DNA from: Lachnospiraceae bacterium
GTDB taxonomy: Bacteria; Bacillota; Clostridia; Lachnospirales; Lachnospiraceae
Direction of reading: 5' to 3'
Length of the DNA: 36,999 bases
Assembly (NCBI GenBank): GCA_021203145.1
Contig: JAJQBS010000017.1
Span: 1-36,999 of the forward strand
A program made the position numbers and the translations under genes. Below the pieces are notes generated by a model that had not been told where the DNA came from, did no database searches, and saw only the letters and a program-made list of their open reading frames with translations. Shown here in pieces: positions 1-9,027 of this stretch. How positions within the stretch are numbered: position 1 is the first letter of the stretch; each line of letters opens with the position of its first letter.

Positions 1-51
1 GATAAAATCTACGTTTTTTCAATTTTAAAATTTCTTCATGAAACAACCCTG
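1..51. repeat. Left copy of 51-bp terminal inverted repeat
   Basis: These 51 bases are an exact reverse complement of 36947-36997. The match stops at base 52. The stretch is AT-rich and runs inward to the tip CAACCCTG. An inverted pair at both window ends is what a contig would show if it stopped on each side inside the outer end of the same multi-copy element, such as an insertion sequence. No transposase is visible, so the element type is unknown. Confidence 0.8.
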
Positions 52-133
52 TAAAAATCCTCATGGTTATTTAAAGAATATACATTCAACAAGGATTTTA
101 CGATATTAGGACATCCGCAAGAACTGTTATTTT

Positions 134-1735
134 TCAAACTTTCTTCATCTTCTCAATCACACACTCATGCCCTTTTTTCTCATTATAATTAATTCCACAC
201 AATAGAAGATTCCCTTGATAATCCTTCAGTGCTTCCGGATAATGATTCTTTTTTATCTGATCAATTGCCGCTTCTACAGACTTTTTATATTTTAATTCTA
301 TCACGCAGGCCGGCTTATCCAGATGATGAGGACGCGGAAGGAAGCAAATGTCAGCATATCCTTTTCCAGTCGGTAACTCGCGAATGATCATATAATATTC
401 TCGTGCAAAGTAAAAAGAAAGCGTTATGACACAGCTCAGTGAATTCTCGTCATTATATTTTAAAACAGATATTTCCTGATGAGCCTTCACCACACCAGCC
501 GCAACCGCATCGGAATCCATATTCCACAAAGCTTTTAAGAGGCTTCTGGACTCCTGCACAGAGTCCGCTACCTCTGACCAGGAATCAATCTCACGGATGG
601 AGCGAAGAAATTCTGCTGCAATTTCCTTATTTGGGATTGTAACTTTCTGGCTGTCCTGATTATATATCAGATACCCCAGGTGAACCAATAGCGTCAACAC
701 TTCATCGCGGTTATGAAACTCCGCCATATCATTTTTAAAAACGCCCGTATCTATTTCAACGGAACCGCCGGAGAGCATCTCTACAATTGCATCCTTAAGA
801 CCATCTTTATTCAATTTGATATAGTTCTTCAGTGCGTCATAGGTTTCCGTCTGATTCCAGTAGGTATCATATCTGTGTCGAAGCATGGATTCTACAATCG
901 ATTTCGGACTGTAGATCGAATATTCTTTACGGTCACCTTCCGGACTGGATACCAGATGGTAGCCATCATACCATTCCCTTGCCCCTTGAAAATCCATTCC
1001 GTATTGTTCGCAAAGGGATATCACTTCTTCTTCCGTAAATCCAAAACTATCACTAATTTGGGCAGAATCTGTCATAGAGTATTCATAAAACATATTTAAT
1101 GTCGAATGCTCTCCATATTTTTTAATCGGCAAAATACCAGTCATGTATGCCAACGCAATATATGGCTGATCCTTTGTCAGATTCCGCAAAAAGTCCAGAT
1201 ATGGAATCTGCTCCTCCAATGTGTGGTAGCGCCTCATCACACAGTCCCATTCATCAATAAGCAGCACAAATTGCCTTCCGGTCTCCATAAACACATCCGC
1301 AATCGATTCAGATAGGTCTTCCGGATCGCGGAAAATATCTTCCGGAAACTGCTTTTTCAGATCCATCATCACAAACCTTGTCAGACGTGCAAGCATATCT
1401 TCTACAGAATTTTCCTTTGTCATAAAGGACTGCATATCAATCTTTATTACATAATACTGGTTCAGGCCGGTTTCAAAGGAATCATCCGTATATATTTCCA
1501 TTCCCCGGAACAATTCTCTTGTATCTTCGCCCATTGTATAATAAGCTGCCAGCATGTCTGCAGCCATCGTTTTCCCAAAACGGCGCGGACGGCTGACAGA
1601 AATATATCCCTGCTGCGTGTTCAGGCAGTGATTTGTAAAAGCAATCAGTTTTGTCTTGTCAACATAAATTTCCGAATTCAGGCTTCGCCTGAAGTTCCGA
1701 CTGCTTGGATTCAAATATACTCCCATCCCTGTCAT
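134..1735 (-). CDS. AAA-ATPase-like / PD-(D/E)XK nuclease family protein (copy 1)
   Basis: The 533-residue protein has the layout of the AAA-ATPase_like (PF09820) plus PDDEXK_9 (PF08011) family. A YVDKT motif lies near residue 24, a Walker A-like PRRFGKT near 50-56 and a Walker B-like LLIDEWD near 158-164. A C-terminal nuclease-like motif has Asp near 462 and ELKYK near 480-484. The family is widespread and often multi-copy in gut anaerobes; its role is not established, though ATP-driven nuclease activity is the usual inference. The start was chosen because the second copy begins with a matching MGxYLNP stretch. An upstream ATG at 1774 opens the same frame but has no ribosome site and is followed at once by three 8-bp repeats. 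A weak AAGGA precedes 1735, and 1726 is also possible. No partner gene is obvious. Confidence 0.85.
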   Translation of the reverse strand: MTGMGVYLNPSSRNFRRSLNSEIYVDKTKLIAFTNHCLNTQQGYISVSRPRRFGKTMAADMLAAYYTMGEDTRELFRGMEIYTDDSFETGLNQYYVIKIDMQSFMTKENSVEDMLARLTRFVMMDLKKQFPEDIFRDPEDLSESIADVFMETGRQFVLLIDEWDCVMRRYHTLEEQIPYLDFLRNLTKDQPYIALAYMTGILPIKKYGEHSTLNMFYEYSMTDSAQISDSFGFTEEEVISLCEQYGMDFQGAREWYDGYHLVSSPEGDRKEYSIYSPKSIVESMLRHRYDTYWNQTETYDALKNYIKLNKDGLKDAIVEMLSGGSVEIDTGVFKNDMAEFHNRDEVLTLLVHLGYLIYNQDSQKVTIPNKEIAAEFLRSIREIDSWSEVADSVQESRSLLKALWNMDSDAVAAGVVKAHQEISVLKYNDENSLSCVITLSFYFAREYYMIIRELPTGKGYADICFLPRPHHLDKPACVIELKYKKSVEAAIDQIKKNHYPEALKDYQGNLLLCGINYNEKKGHECVIEKMKKV

Positions 1736-1747
1736 ATTCCTTATTGC

Positions 1748-1771
1748 GGTGGTTTGGTGGTTTGGTGGTTT
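1748..1771 (-). repeat. 8-bp tandem repeat, three exact copies, after an ATG
   Basis: On the minus strand the unit AAACCACC occurs three times in a row, directly after the ATG at 1772-1774. Eight is not a multiple of three, so copy-number change would shift the frame of any product started at that ATG. If translation starts at 1735 instead, the repeat lies in the leader. Confidence 0.85.
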
Positions 1772-1908
1772 CATGTTTTCAGATCGTCTGCAACAGATAT
1801 TTGTACAGACCTATTCTATCACGTTTTCAGGTGGAGCGAAACATTATTTGACGAAAATTTTAACCCGGAAAAAGCAAGCTGAATTGAGAAAGCAAATCTC
1901 TCAGATTA

Positions 1909-1929
1909 TTTCACCTGGCCAAAATTATA
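1909..1929. promoter_or_regulatory. Motif shared upstream of both AAA/PD-(D/E)XK genes (copy 1 site)
   Basis: The plus strand reads TTTCACCTGGCCA followed by AAAATTATA. The same 13 bases with one change, TTTTACCTGGCCA, lie upstream of the second copy at 22261-22273. On the minus strand a TATAAT directly precedes this motif, though no good -35 was found at the right spacing. The TGGCCA core is a palindrome. A shared operator is an inference from two sites only. Confidence 0.35.
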
Positions 1930-1973
1930 GCTGAAGAAAATTTCCCCGGCTTGCTTTTTTCTGTAACAGGCAA

Positions 1974-2018
1974 AGCCCTCTGGTTTGCCGCGTTTTTACG
2001 CTGTAAAACCAGAGGGCT
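1974..2018 (-). terminator. Hairpin ending the sugar ABC transporter operon
   Basis: Two perfect 13-base arms (AGCCCTCTGGTTT at 1974-1986 and its complement at 2006-2018) enclose a 19-base loop. The hairpin lies about 110 bases beyond the permease stop. The minus-strand downstream side is only moderately T-rich; the plus side reads GTTCTTCTTTT. It is the only strong hairpin in the gene-free stretch 1775-2129, which otherwise holds the shared motif at 1909 and an 11-base inverted pair (AAAAAGCAAGC and its complement). Confidence 0.65.
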
Positions 2019-2129
2019 GTTCTTCTTTTGTATCAATGATGCATAAATGTATTTGACATTTTACCTGAAAGTCTCAAAATTGGGGGTTCTGCCCGAATTT
2101 CCTGCCTTCCGGTTTCTTCACGAGTAGTT

Positions 2130-3320
2130 TCACGATGTCTTTCTGCTGGATACCACGTCAAAGATAACCGCAACCAGCAGCACCGCGCCTTTTACCACGT
2201 ACTGCCAGGAATCGCCGATGCCCATGATGGACATGCCCATGTTGATAACACCCAGAAGAAGCGCGCCGATAATGACGCCGCCGATCGTGCCGCTGCCGCC
2301 GTACGCGGACGCGCCGCCGATGAAGCAGGAGCCGATGGCGTCCATCTCAAACGATGTACCAGTGGAGCCGTTTACGGAGCCGACACGCGCCAGGCAGAGC
2401 AGGCCGCAAAAGCCGGCGAGCAGGCCCATGTTCGCGTAAGCGAAAAAGTAAACCCTGTCTGTATTGATACCGGAGAGCTTCGTCGCTTTCTCATTGCCGC
2501 CCACCGCATAGAAATACCGGCCGAACGCGGTTCTTGAAGTAATGAAGTTGTAGATCAGGCAGATCGCCACCACCCATACCAGCATAACGGAAACACCTTT
2601 ATACTGACAGAGCATATTGCAATACCAGAGCAGCAGGATTGAGATCACCGCCGCACTGCCAAAATCCGCGATTGCGCTGTTCTGGTGGTATCCCTTTTTC
2701 GCCTTGTTCGCGCGGGAGGAAATCTTGCTGTAAAAGATAATGATGACCGCGATCGCGCCGATCACCAACGGAGAGAGGATGCGGGAATCCGTGTCCAGAC
2801 CCGGGATCTTGATATAAGCGGTAAAGATATTCAGGAACGCCTTGTTCTGGACAGAAACGGTCTTGCTGTTGAGGACAAGACGCCCGAAACCGCGGAACAT
2901 GAACATGCCGCCCAGCGTCGTGATAAATGGCGGAATCCGCATATAGCCGATCCAGAAACCCTGCCAAATACCGGCCGCCAGACCGATCGCAAGGCAGAGA
3001 ATAATCGTCAGATAAATATTAAAGCCCATATTGGAAATCAGAACCGCCGCAATGCCGCCGACCAGGCAGATCACGGAACCGACCGACAGGTCAATGTTAC
3101 CGCCGGTCAGGATGCAGAGCAGCATACCGCAGGCCATTACCAACACGTAGCCATTCTGCAGAAGCAGGTTCGACATGTTCTGCGCATAGAGCAGACGTCC
3201 GCCAGTCAGAAAGTAAAAGATAATAAACACAACAACCAGGGCAATGACCATCGTATACTTACGGATAAACGACATCACATCAATCTTGCCCGAGTCTGCA
3301 GATTCTTTCTTGTTTGCCAT
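2130..3320 (-). CDS. mmsB: Multiple-monosaccharide ABC transporter permease
   Basis: This 396-residue polytopic membrane protein belongs to the BPD_transp_2 permease family (XylH, RbsC, GguB type). It forms the channel for an imported monosaccharide. Hydrophobic segments run through the protein, with the family-typical GGNIDLSVGS stretch near residues 73-82 and GGxxxxGGSGTIGG-type glycine motifs near the C-terminus. A hydrophilic insert of about 20 residues (KAKKGYHQNS region) sits mid-protein, as in the MmsB/GguB branch. The ATG at 3320 has a good AAGGGAG ribosome site nine bases upstream. It is the last gene of the operon, 30 bases after the ATPase stop, and a hairpin follows. The sugar is not decided by sequence; xylose, galactose or arabinose are plausible for this family. 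Confidence 0.9.
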   Translation of the reverse strand: MANKKESADSGKIDVMSFIRKYTMVIALVVVFIIFYFLTGGRLLYAQNMSNLLLQNGYVLVMACGMLLCILTGGNIDLSVGSVICLVGGIAAVLISNMGFNIYLTIILCLAIGLAAGIWQGFWIGYMRIPPFITTLGGMFMFRGFGRLVLNSKTVSVQNKAFLNIFTAYIKIPGLDTDSRILSPLVIGAIAVIIIFYSKISSRANKAKKGYHQNSAIADFGSAAVISILLLWYCNMLCQYKGVSVMLVWVVAICLIYNFITSRTAFGRYFYAVGGNEKATKLSGINTDRVYFFAYANMGLLAGFCGLLCLARVGSVNGSTGTSFEMDAIGSCFIGGASAYGGSGTIGGVIIGALLLGVINMGMSIMGIGDSWQYVVKGAVLLVAVIFDVVSSRKTS

Positions 3321-3350
3321 GAAAACACACTCCCTTTTTTAAATTCGAAA

Positions 3351-4886
3351 TCAGTTTGCTGTGCTCATAATGTAGCCCATGATCTCTTCCTGCGTGGTGT
3401 TCTTCGCCTCCACCTCGCCGCAGAGCTCGCCTTCATTCATGATGTAGATGCGGTCACACATTCCGATCAGCTCCGGCATCTCTGAGGATATCATGATTAC
3501 GGATTTTCCATTGTCGACCATCTGATTGATCAGGCAGTAGATATCATACTTTGCGCCGACGTCAATACCACGTGTCGGCTCATCGAGAATCAGGACATTC
3601 GGTTCCGCAAACATCCATTTACCCAGCAGAGCCTTCTGCTGGTTGCCGCCGGAAAGATTTCCGATCATCTGCTCAATAGACGGGGTCTTCGTCCCCATCT
3701 CCTCTGTCATTTCCTCGGCGGCTTTCTTCTCTGCCGTAGAATCAATCACACCATTGCTGCAGACTTTATCCAGGCGGGCAAGCGTTGTATTGAAACGGAT
3801 CGACTCCCCAAGAATCAGTCCGTTTGTCTTACGATCCTCAGTCACATAAGCGATCTTGTTGTGAATTGCCTGCTCCGGCGTCTTCAGGTCAATCTTCTTG
3901 CCCTCCAGATAAATCTCTCCGGAAATATCCGTCCCGTAGCTTCTGCCGAAGATGGACATCGCCAGCTCTGTGCGCCCCGCGCCCTGCAAGCCCGAGAAGC
4001 CCACGACCTCTCCCTTATGTACCTTGAAGGAAATATTGTCGTCCACAATTTTTTCTGGGTAAAGCGGATGATGCACGGTCCAGTTCTTCACCTCAAGGCC
4101 GACTTCACTGCTGACATTGTGTTCCCTCTCCGGATACCGGTCATCCATCGCACGGCCCACCATGCCCTTGATGATGCGATCCTCGCTGAAATCATCAATC
4201 CCTTTGACCAGTGTCTCAATTGTAGAACCATCGCGCAGGATCGTCGCCTTATCTGCGCAGTAGATAATCTCATTCAGCTTGTGTGTAATGATAATAGATG
4301 TCAGGCCGTCCTTTTTGAACTCAATCAGAAGATCCAGGAGCATTTTCGCATCCTCATCGTTCAGCGAGGACGTCGGCTCATCCAAAATCAGCAGCTTCAC
4401 GTTCTTCGAGAACGCTTTCGCGATCTCGACCAGCTGCTGCTTACCGGTACCGATATCCTTGATCAGCGTCTGAGCAGACTCATGCAGCCCGACCTGTTTC
4501 ATATGCTTTTCGGCTTCATTATAGGTCTGATCCCAGTCGATTGATCCGAACCGATTCTTTTTCTCATTCCCCAGGAACATATTCTCACCGATCGTGAGCA
4601 GTGGGATCAGCGCCAGCTCCTGATGGATAATGACAATTCCTTTTGCTTCGCTGTCCTTCAGCGTCTTGAACTGACAAAGCTCTCCATCATAATAAATCTC
4701 ACCATCATACGTTCCTGCAGGATAAATGCCGGACAACACATTCATCAGAGTTGACTTTCCGGCGCCATTCTCCCCGATCAGCGCATGGATCTCGCCGCGC
4801 TCTACGACAAGATTGACATTATCCAACGCCTTTACGCCTGGAAACTCTTTGGTGATAGATTTCATTTCCAGTATAATGTCTCCCAA
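3351..4886 (-). CDS. mmsA: Multiple-monosaccharide ABC transporter ATP-binding protein (two domains)
   Basis: The 511-residue protein is a duplicated sugar-import ATPase of the XylG/RbsA/MmsA type that powers the permease. The first domain has Walker A GENGAGKST near residues 38-46 and Walker B LLILDEPTSS, with a degenerate signature (TGKQQLVEIAK). The second domain has the family's degenerate Walker A (GLQGAGRTE), an intact LSGGNQQK signature and Walker B LILDEPTRGID. The start is a TTG at 4886: an AGGAGG lies seven bases upstream, and the resulting N-terminus MGDIILEMKSITKEF matches the usual start of the family, whereas the next ATG at 4865 has no ribosome site. It sits between the binding-protein and permease genes. 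Confidence 0.92.
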   Translation of the reverse strand: MGDIILEMKSITKEFPGVKALDNVNLVVERGEIHALIGENGAGKSTLMNVLSGIYPAGTYDGEIYYDGELCQFKTLKDSEAKGIVIIHQELALIPLLTIGENMFLGNEKKNRFGSIDWDQTYNEAEKHMKQVGLHESAQTLIKDIGTGKQQLVEIAKAFSKNVKLLILDEPTSSLNDEDAKMLLDLLIEFKKDGLTSIIITHKLNEIIYCADKATILRDGSTIETLVKGIDDFSEDRIIKGMVGRAMDDRYPEREHNVSSEVGLEVKNWTVHHPLYPEKIVDDNISFKVHKGEVVGFSGLQGAGRTELAMSIFGRSYGTDISGEIYLEGKKIDLKTPEQAIHNKIAYVTEDRKTNGLILGESIRFNTTLARLDKVCSNGVIDSTAEKKAAEEMTEEMGTKTPSIEQMIGNLSGGNQQKALLGKWMFAEPNVLILDEPTRGIDVGAKYDIYCLINQMVDNGKSVIMISSEMPELIGMCDRIYIMNEGELCGEVEAKNTTQEEIMGYIMSTAN

Positions 4887-4972
4887 AAAACTTCCTCCTC
4901 TCCATATAATCCGCTTCGAAACCGTTTTATATTTTTACGGTCGCGAGGGGAAGCAGTCATATTCCGTTTCAT

Positions 4973-5008
4973 GAAAGAAGAGCGGGACAGCCGCCCCGCC
5001 CTTCTTTC
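4973..5008 (-). terminator. Intercistronic hairpin between binding-protein and ATPase genes
   Basis: GAAAGAAG (4973-4980) and GCGGG pair with CCCGC and CTTCTTTC (5001-5008) around an eight-base loop, with one mismatch. No T-tract follows on the minus strand, so it is more likely an mRNA-stabilising or attenuating hairpin than a full terminator. Such hairpins commonly raise the binding-protein to ATPase expression ratio in sugar ABC operons. Confidence 0.55.
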
Positions 5009-5039
5009 AAATTCAGCTATAATGATCTCCAATCATCTG

Positions 5040-6164
5040 TCAGCCTACTGCTACCAGATATCCATCATCACCAACGGTGTAGTACCCGGTGTCTACCAGC
5101 TCTTCCTGCATATTGTCGATCGTAACTGTGGTCGGAGTCAGGATAAAGGACGGGCAAACAACACCTTCGGAGGTCTCATATGTTTCATTGTCATATGCGC
5201 ACTCGAAATCCCAGTCAGAATTCTCAATCAAAGTCTCATCAATCGTATCTCCGTTCAGAACTGCCTCTACCAGAGACAGAGTAACAACAGCCTCATTCGC
5301 CACTGCCTTATAAACGGTCATGCTCTGCTTGCCATCCATGATGTTCGCGAGGTTCGCCTCATCACCATCCTGTCCGGTAATGATTACAGTGTTGTCACCG
5401 GCATAGTCAGACTCAATAGCCTGCGCTACACCAAGAGCGGTGGAGTCATTGGAGCAAAGCCATGCATCAAGCTGGGTGCCATCTGCATAATAGGAAGCCA
5501 GGATGTTCTGTGCTCTCTCAAGAGCGGTCTGGGTATTCCACTGATCTGTAGCTACAGAATCAAAATCAATCTGTCCGGATACAACATTCAGTACGCCAGA
5601 GTCAATGTACGGCTGAAGGATGTCCATCGCGCCATTGTAATAATAAGGAGCATTGTTGTCCGCCGGATCGCCTGCTGTAATCTCAATGTTGTAAACATTA
5701 TCGCCGGCATTATCAAGATCCAGTGTATCAACAATATACTGACCCTGGATAGCGCCAACGGTTGCGAGTGCGAATGTTACATAATATGCACTTGCATCAT
5801 TAGAAATCAGGCGGTCATACGAAATAACCGGAACACCAACTTCAGATGCTTCATCCATAACGGTATTCAGTGAATCCGCATCAATTGCCGCTACAACAAG
5901 GATGTCAACACCGTCAGCAAGCATATTCTGAATATCATTTACCTGCTGCGAAGAATCATTGTCGGAGAAAGTTAAAATCGTGTCATAACCTGCTGCCTGG
6001 AACTGCTCGTCCAGATAGGAGCCGTCACGGTTCCAACGCTCCAGGGACTGGGTCGGCATTGAAATACCGATCTTCTGGGTCTCCTCCTCAGCGGCTGCCG
6101 GAATAACCAGAGAGCTGAGTGCCATTACTGCTGCCATAGCCACGGCAAGTTTTTTGAATCTCAT
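5040..6164 (-). CDS. chvE: Multiple-monosaccharide ABC transporter substrate-binding protein
   Basis: This 374-residue extracytoplasmic protein has the Peripla_BP_4 fold of ChvE/XylF sugar receptors and should deliver the sugar to the permease. After a signal peptide (about residues 1-25, ending PAAA) come the family landmarks: GISMPTQSLERWNRDG, VDILVVAAIDADSL, VISYDRLI near residue 120, and TGQDGDEANL near 260. The start is one of two adjacent ATGs (6167 or 6164) after GGAGG; I chose the one with eight-base spacing. Oddly there is no lipobox cysteine, although a Gram-positive cell normally anchors such receptors as lipoproteins, so this copy would be released or held by partners. It is the first gene of the leftward operon and lies opposite the sensor genes. 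Confidence 0.88.
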   Translation of the reverse strand: MRFKKLAVAMAAVMALSSLVIPAAAEEETQKIGISMPTQSLERWNRDGSYLDEQFQAAGYDTILTFSDNDSSQQVNDIQNMLADGVDILVVAAIDADSLNTVMDEASEVGVPVISYDRLISNDASAYYVTFALATVGAIQGQYIVDTLDLDNAGDNVYNIEITAGDPADNNAPYYYNGAMDILQPYIDSGVLNVVSGQIDFDSVATDQWNTQTALERAQNILASYYADGTQLDAWLCSNDSTALGVAQAIESDYAGDNTVIITGQDGDEANLANIMDGKQSMTVYKAVANEAVVTLSLVEAVLNGDTIDETLIENSDWDFECAYDNETYETSEGVVCPSFILTPTTVTIDNMQEELVDTGYYTVGDDGYLVAVG

Positions 6165-6401
6165 CATAATTACCTCCATTCATTTTTGTAGTCATTATGA
6201 CCACGTTTTTTGATGTTCATATCCTAACACATATACAAATTGCATAAAAGGGAATCTCTTGACGTAAAACTATAAATTTTTTTAAACAAAAATTTTTGCT
6301 TGTATAAAAACTGGATTTTTTTGCTCACCCTGCTAAAAATAACGCAAGAATTTGCTTTTCTCATGTAGGAAAACAGCAGATTTTGTGATACAATAAAGGC
6401 C
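6165..6401. promoter_or_regulatory. Divergent control region between transporter and sensor operons
   Basis: This AT-rich gap separates the leftward transporter operon from the rightward sensor operon and must hold both promoters. On the plus strand TTGACG at 6259-6264 could be a -35 element, but the -10 candidate 17-18 bases on is poor. No leftward promoter stood out. The YesN-like regulator encoded nearby is the natural candidate to bind here; no clear direct-repeat operator was recognised. Confidence 0.4.
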
Positions 6402-7421
6402 ATGAAAAGGTCTTCTTTAATTATAACCATCATTTTAATATTTTGTGTCCTGCTGCTGTCATTAACCTGGGCATACTTTCGGAACAGTCTCGATTCGCTC
6501 GACCTGCCTGATACTTCCATATCCGAAACCTATGACCGGCACTATGTGCTGATTCCGGATGAGGAAAATCCCGTACTCTGGCAGGCGATTTACGAAAGCG
6601 CCTATGAAGAGGCCAGCGAGAACAGCGCATATCTTGAGCTGCTCAGCCAGGATACCGGCAGCGCCTACTCCACTGCAGATTACCTGCGGATCCTGATCGC
6701 CTCATGCGTCGACGGTATTATTCTGAAGCCGGACGGCACTGACGAAGTCCGGGAGCTGATCAACGATGCGGTCGCGGAAAATATCCCTGTCGTCACAGTG
6801 CTGGAGGACGATTCCGACAGTGAGCGGATCAGCTATGTAGGGCCCAATAGCTACCAGCTGGCCGATACCTACACGGAGCTTGCGCTCTCCCGTCTGGATG
6901 GAGCGGACGGAGAAATCATGATTCTTCTGGATGCGGAATCTGTCAATCCAGTCCAGACGCTTGCTGCCGCTCAGCTGACAAGATACATTGAGCAACAGAA
7001 GGCTGAGGGGCAGGATGTCTCCGTCTCCTTGTACTATCTGGAAAACTCCACCGATTTCGACTACGAAGAGGGTATACGCGATCTCTTTGTCAACCATTCC
7101 CCATTGCCGGATGTCCTGATCTGCATGGAGGAGGTACTGACTGAATGCGTGTATCAGGCGCTGATTGACTACAACGAGGTAGGCAGTACCGATATCATCG
7201 GTTTTTATTACTCAGACCAGATCCTGGACGCGATTGAAAAGGGAATTATCCCGGCTACCCTGGTCGTTGGCATGGACGAAGTCGGCAGCTACTGCATAGA
7301 CGCCCTGAACGAATATCACGCGCTCGGCCATACCAGCAGCTATTACAATGTATCCTTAAGTCTCATCACCCGGGAAAACGTGACTGATTATCTTGACAAC
7401 GTCCAGGAAGAGGAGGGATAG
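6402..7421 (+). CDS. Membrane-tethered sugar-binding protein, likely sensor partner of the kinase (XylFII-like)
   Basis: The 339-residue protein starts with one uncleaved-looking membrane segment (residues 5-27) and continues as a type I periplasmic-binding-protein domain: VDGIILKPDGTDEV, IPVVTVLEDDSDSERISYVGPN, DGEIMILLDAES and DIIGFYYSDQILDAI are typical of LacI/ribose-type binding folds. It lies four bases before the LytS-like kinase gene. In Clostridium beijerinckii a xylose-binding protein, XylFII, sits beside and binds the kinase LytS to control xylose import; order and architecture here fit that role. Its sequence is diverged from the transporter receptor, so the ligand is unknown. The ribosome site (AAAGG, two bases from the ATG) is weak, but no better start exists. 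Confidence 0.75.
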   Translation: MKRSSLIITIILIFCVLLLSLTWAYFRNSLDSLDLPDTSISETYDRHYVLIPDEENPVLWQAIYESAYEEASENSAYLELLSQDTGSAYSTADYLRILIASCVDGIILKPDGTDEVRELINDAVAENIPVVTVLEDDSDSERISYVGPNSYQLADTYTELALSRLDGADGEIMILLDAESVNPVQTLAAAQLTRYIEQQKAEGQDVSVSLYYLENSTDFDYEEGIRDLFVNHSPLPDVLICMEEVLTECVYQALIDYNEVGSTDIIGFYYSDQILDAIEKGIIPATLVVGMDEVGSYCIDALNEYHALGHTSSYYNVSLSLITRENVTDYLDNVQEEEG

Positions 7422-7425
7422 ACTC

Positions 7426-8907
7426 ATGAAAAAGAAAAATCCCTTTTCCCGCTTCTCTTCCATCCAGACACGGATCAATGCGGTGATTATGGTGGTTCTG
7501 ATCGTGGTTCTGTGTATGAACCTGTTTCTCATCAGTGAAATCAATTCCGCCGTCGGGCGCATTGACTCCGTCTTCACCAGCAATGTGGCGGTCAACACAC
7601 TTTCCGACACACTGGAGCAGATACAGGATTCGGTCTATGAATACCTGAACACGAAAAGCAGCCAGGCGCTGGAGGACTATTACAATCTTGAGCAGGAATA
7701 CCGCGCGCTGCTGGAAGACCTGAATACCGAAATCGTTGACAGCGAAATTCTGATGCTGGAAAAAAACATCCGCAATATGTCTGAAAGCTATCTGGAGCAG
7801 ACCAGCGTCACCGTCCAGGCCAAGCGCGGCCGCAATGTGGAGCGCTATAAGGAATCCTATGAGCTGGAGACGCAGCTTTTTGAGTACATTAACTCCTATA
7901 TTTACCGGCTGAACAATCTGCTCTTCCGTCAGAATTCGAGCAATTACCAGACACTGATCTCATCCATGCAGGTGCTTGAGCAGGGCAGTCTGGTCATTAT
8001 GGCGGCAGCTTTTGTCATCTGCATGCTCGTAATCGCGGTTCTTGTCCACAACATGATCCGCCCGCTGACCGTCCTCTCCTCCACGGCCCATGAGGTGGCC
8101 AGCGGAAACCTGGACGTCCCGCAGCTCCCCATCGTCTATGAGGACGAGGTCGGTGTCGTGACGCGAAGCTTTAATCAGATGCTCACCAGCATCCGCGAAT
8201 ACATTGACCGCCTCCGCGACAGTATGGAAACCGAGGCGCAGCTCAAAGAGCGGGAGCTTCTGATGGAGGCGCATCTGAAGGAAGCACAGCTGAAATATCT
8301 GCAGGCGCAGATTAATCCGCATTTTCTGTTCAACTCGCTGAACGCGGGAGCGCAGCTCGCCGCCATGGAGGACGCGGAACAGACCAGTGTTTTTCTGGAA
8401 CGGATGGCGGATTTTTTCCGTTACAATGTGCGGAAGATGTCCGGAGATGCGACTTTGTGTGAAGAAATCCAGTCTGTTGACAATTATATCTATATCCTGA
8501 ATGTACGTTTTGCCGGCGACATTACCTATGAGAAGGAAATTGATACCGACATAGAAGACATCAAAATGCCCAGCATGATTCTCCAGCCCATCGTGGAAAA
8601 CGCAGTGCAGCATGGCATTCATGAATGTCTGGAGGAGGGCCGCATTGTACTGACTGTGACTAAGACAGATGCGGAGTCCCTTGAAATTACCGTTTATGAC
8701 AACGGAGTCGGAATGACCCCGGAAAAGATCCGCGACATTCTGGAAGGTACTCTCGTTCCAGACGCGGAAAAAAGCAGCTCTACCGGCGTCGCCATGTCCA
8801 ATGTCATTCACCTCCTGGAGCTCTATTATAATAAGAAGAATCTGCTGCGAATCGAAAGCGACGGCCCCGGCTGCGGCACACGGGTGATTCTTTCTCTCCC
8901 TATCTGA
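7426..8907 (+). CDS. LytS/YesM-type sensor histidine kinase
   Basis: The 493-residue kinase has a membrane segment at about 18-38, an extracytoplasmic helical region, a second segment near 190-210 and a HAMP domain. A His_kinase domain with the phosphoacceptor motif QINPHFLFNSLN is followed by a HATPase_c domain: N box VENAVQHGI, G1 box DNGVGM. It should phosphorylate the YesN-like regulator encoded next. The ATG at 7426 follows GAGGAGGG at good spacing; an in-frame TTG at 7393 would overlap the preceding gene. The extracytoplasmic part is only about 145 residues and carries no obvious sugar-binding fold, in line with sensing through the tethered binding protein upstream. Confidence 0.9.
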   Translation: MKKKNPFSRFSSIQTRINAVIMVVLIVVLCMNLFLISEINSAVGRIDSVFTSNVAVNTLSDTLEQIQDSVYEYLNTKSSQALEDYYNLEQEYRALLEDLNTEIVDSEILMLEKNIRNMSESYLEQTSVTVQAKRGRNVERYKESYELETQLFEYINSYIYRLNNLLFRQNSSNYQTLISSMQVLEQGSLVIMAAAFVICMLVIAVLVHNMIRPLTVLSSTAHEVASGNLDVPQLPIVYEDEVGVVTRSFNQMLTSIREYIDRLRDSMETEAQLKERELLMEAHLKEAQLKYLQAQINPHFLFNSLNAGAQLAAMEDAEQTSVFLERMADFFRYNVRKMSGDATLCEEIQSVDNYIYILNVRFAGDITYEKEIDTDIEDIKMPSMILQPIVENAVQHGIHECLEEGRIVLTVTKTDAESLEITVYDNGVGMTPEKIRDILEGTLVPDAEKSSSTGVAMSNVIHLLELYYNKKNLLRIESDGPGCGTRVILSLPI

Positions 8908-9027
8908 AGTATTGACAGCCAGATGACAGCGAATTCCCATTAAGCAGCAGAGATTCTGTTCTGTATGAGCAATTGTTTCACGATATGTCCTCATATCTCT
9001 CAAATACGAAAGGAGCCAACAAACGCC

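Noticed and set aside
7960..9003. 347-codon minus-strand frame opposite the kinase gene
   Set aside because: Antisense to the His_kinase and HATPase domains; no support for translation.
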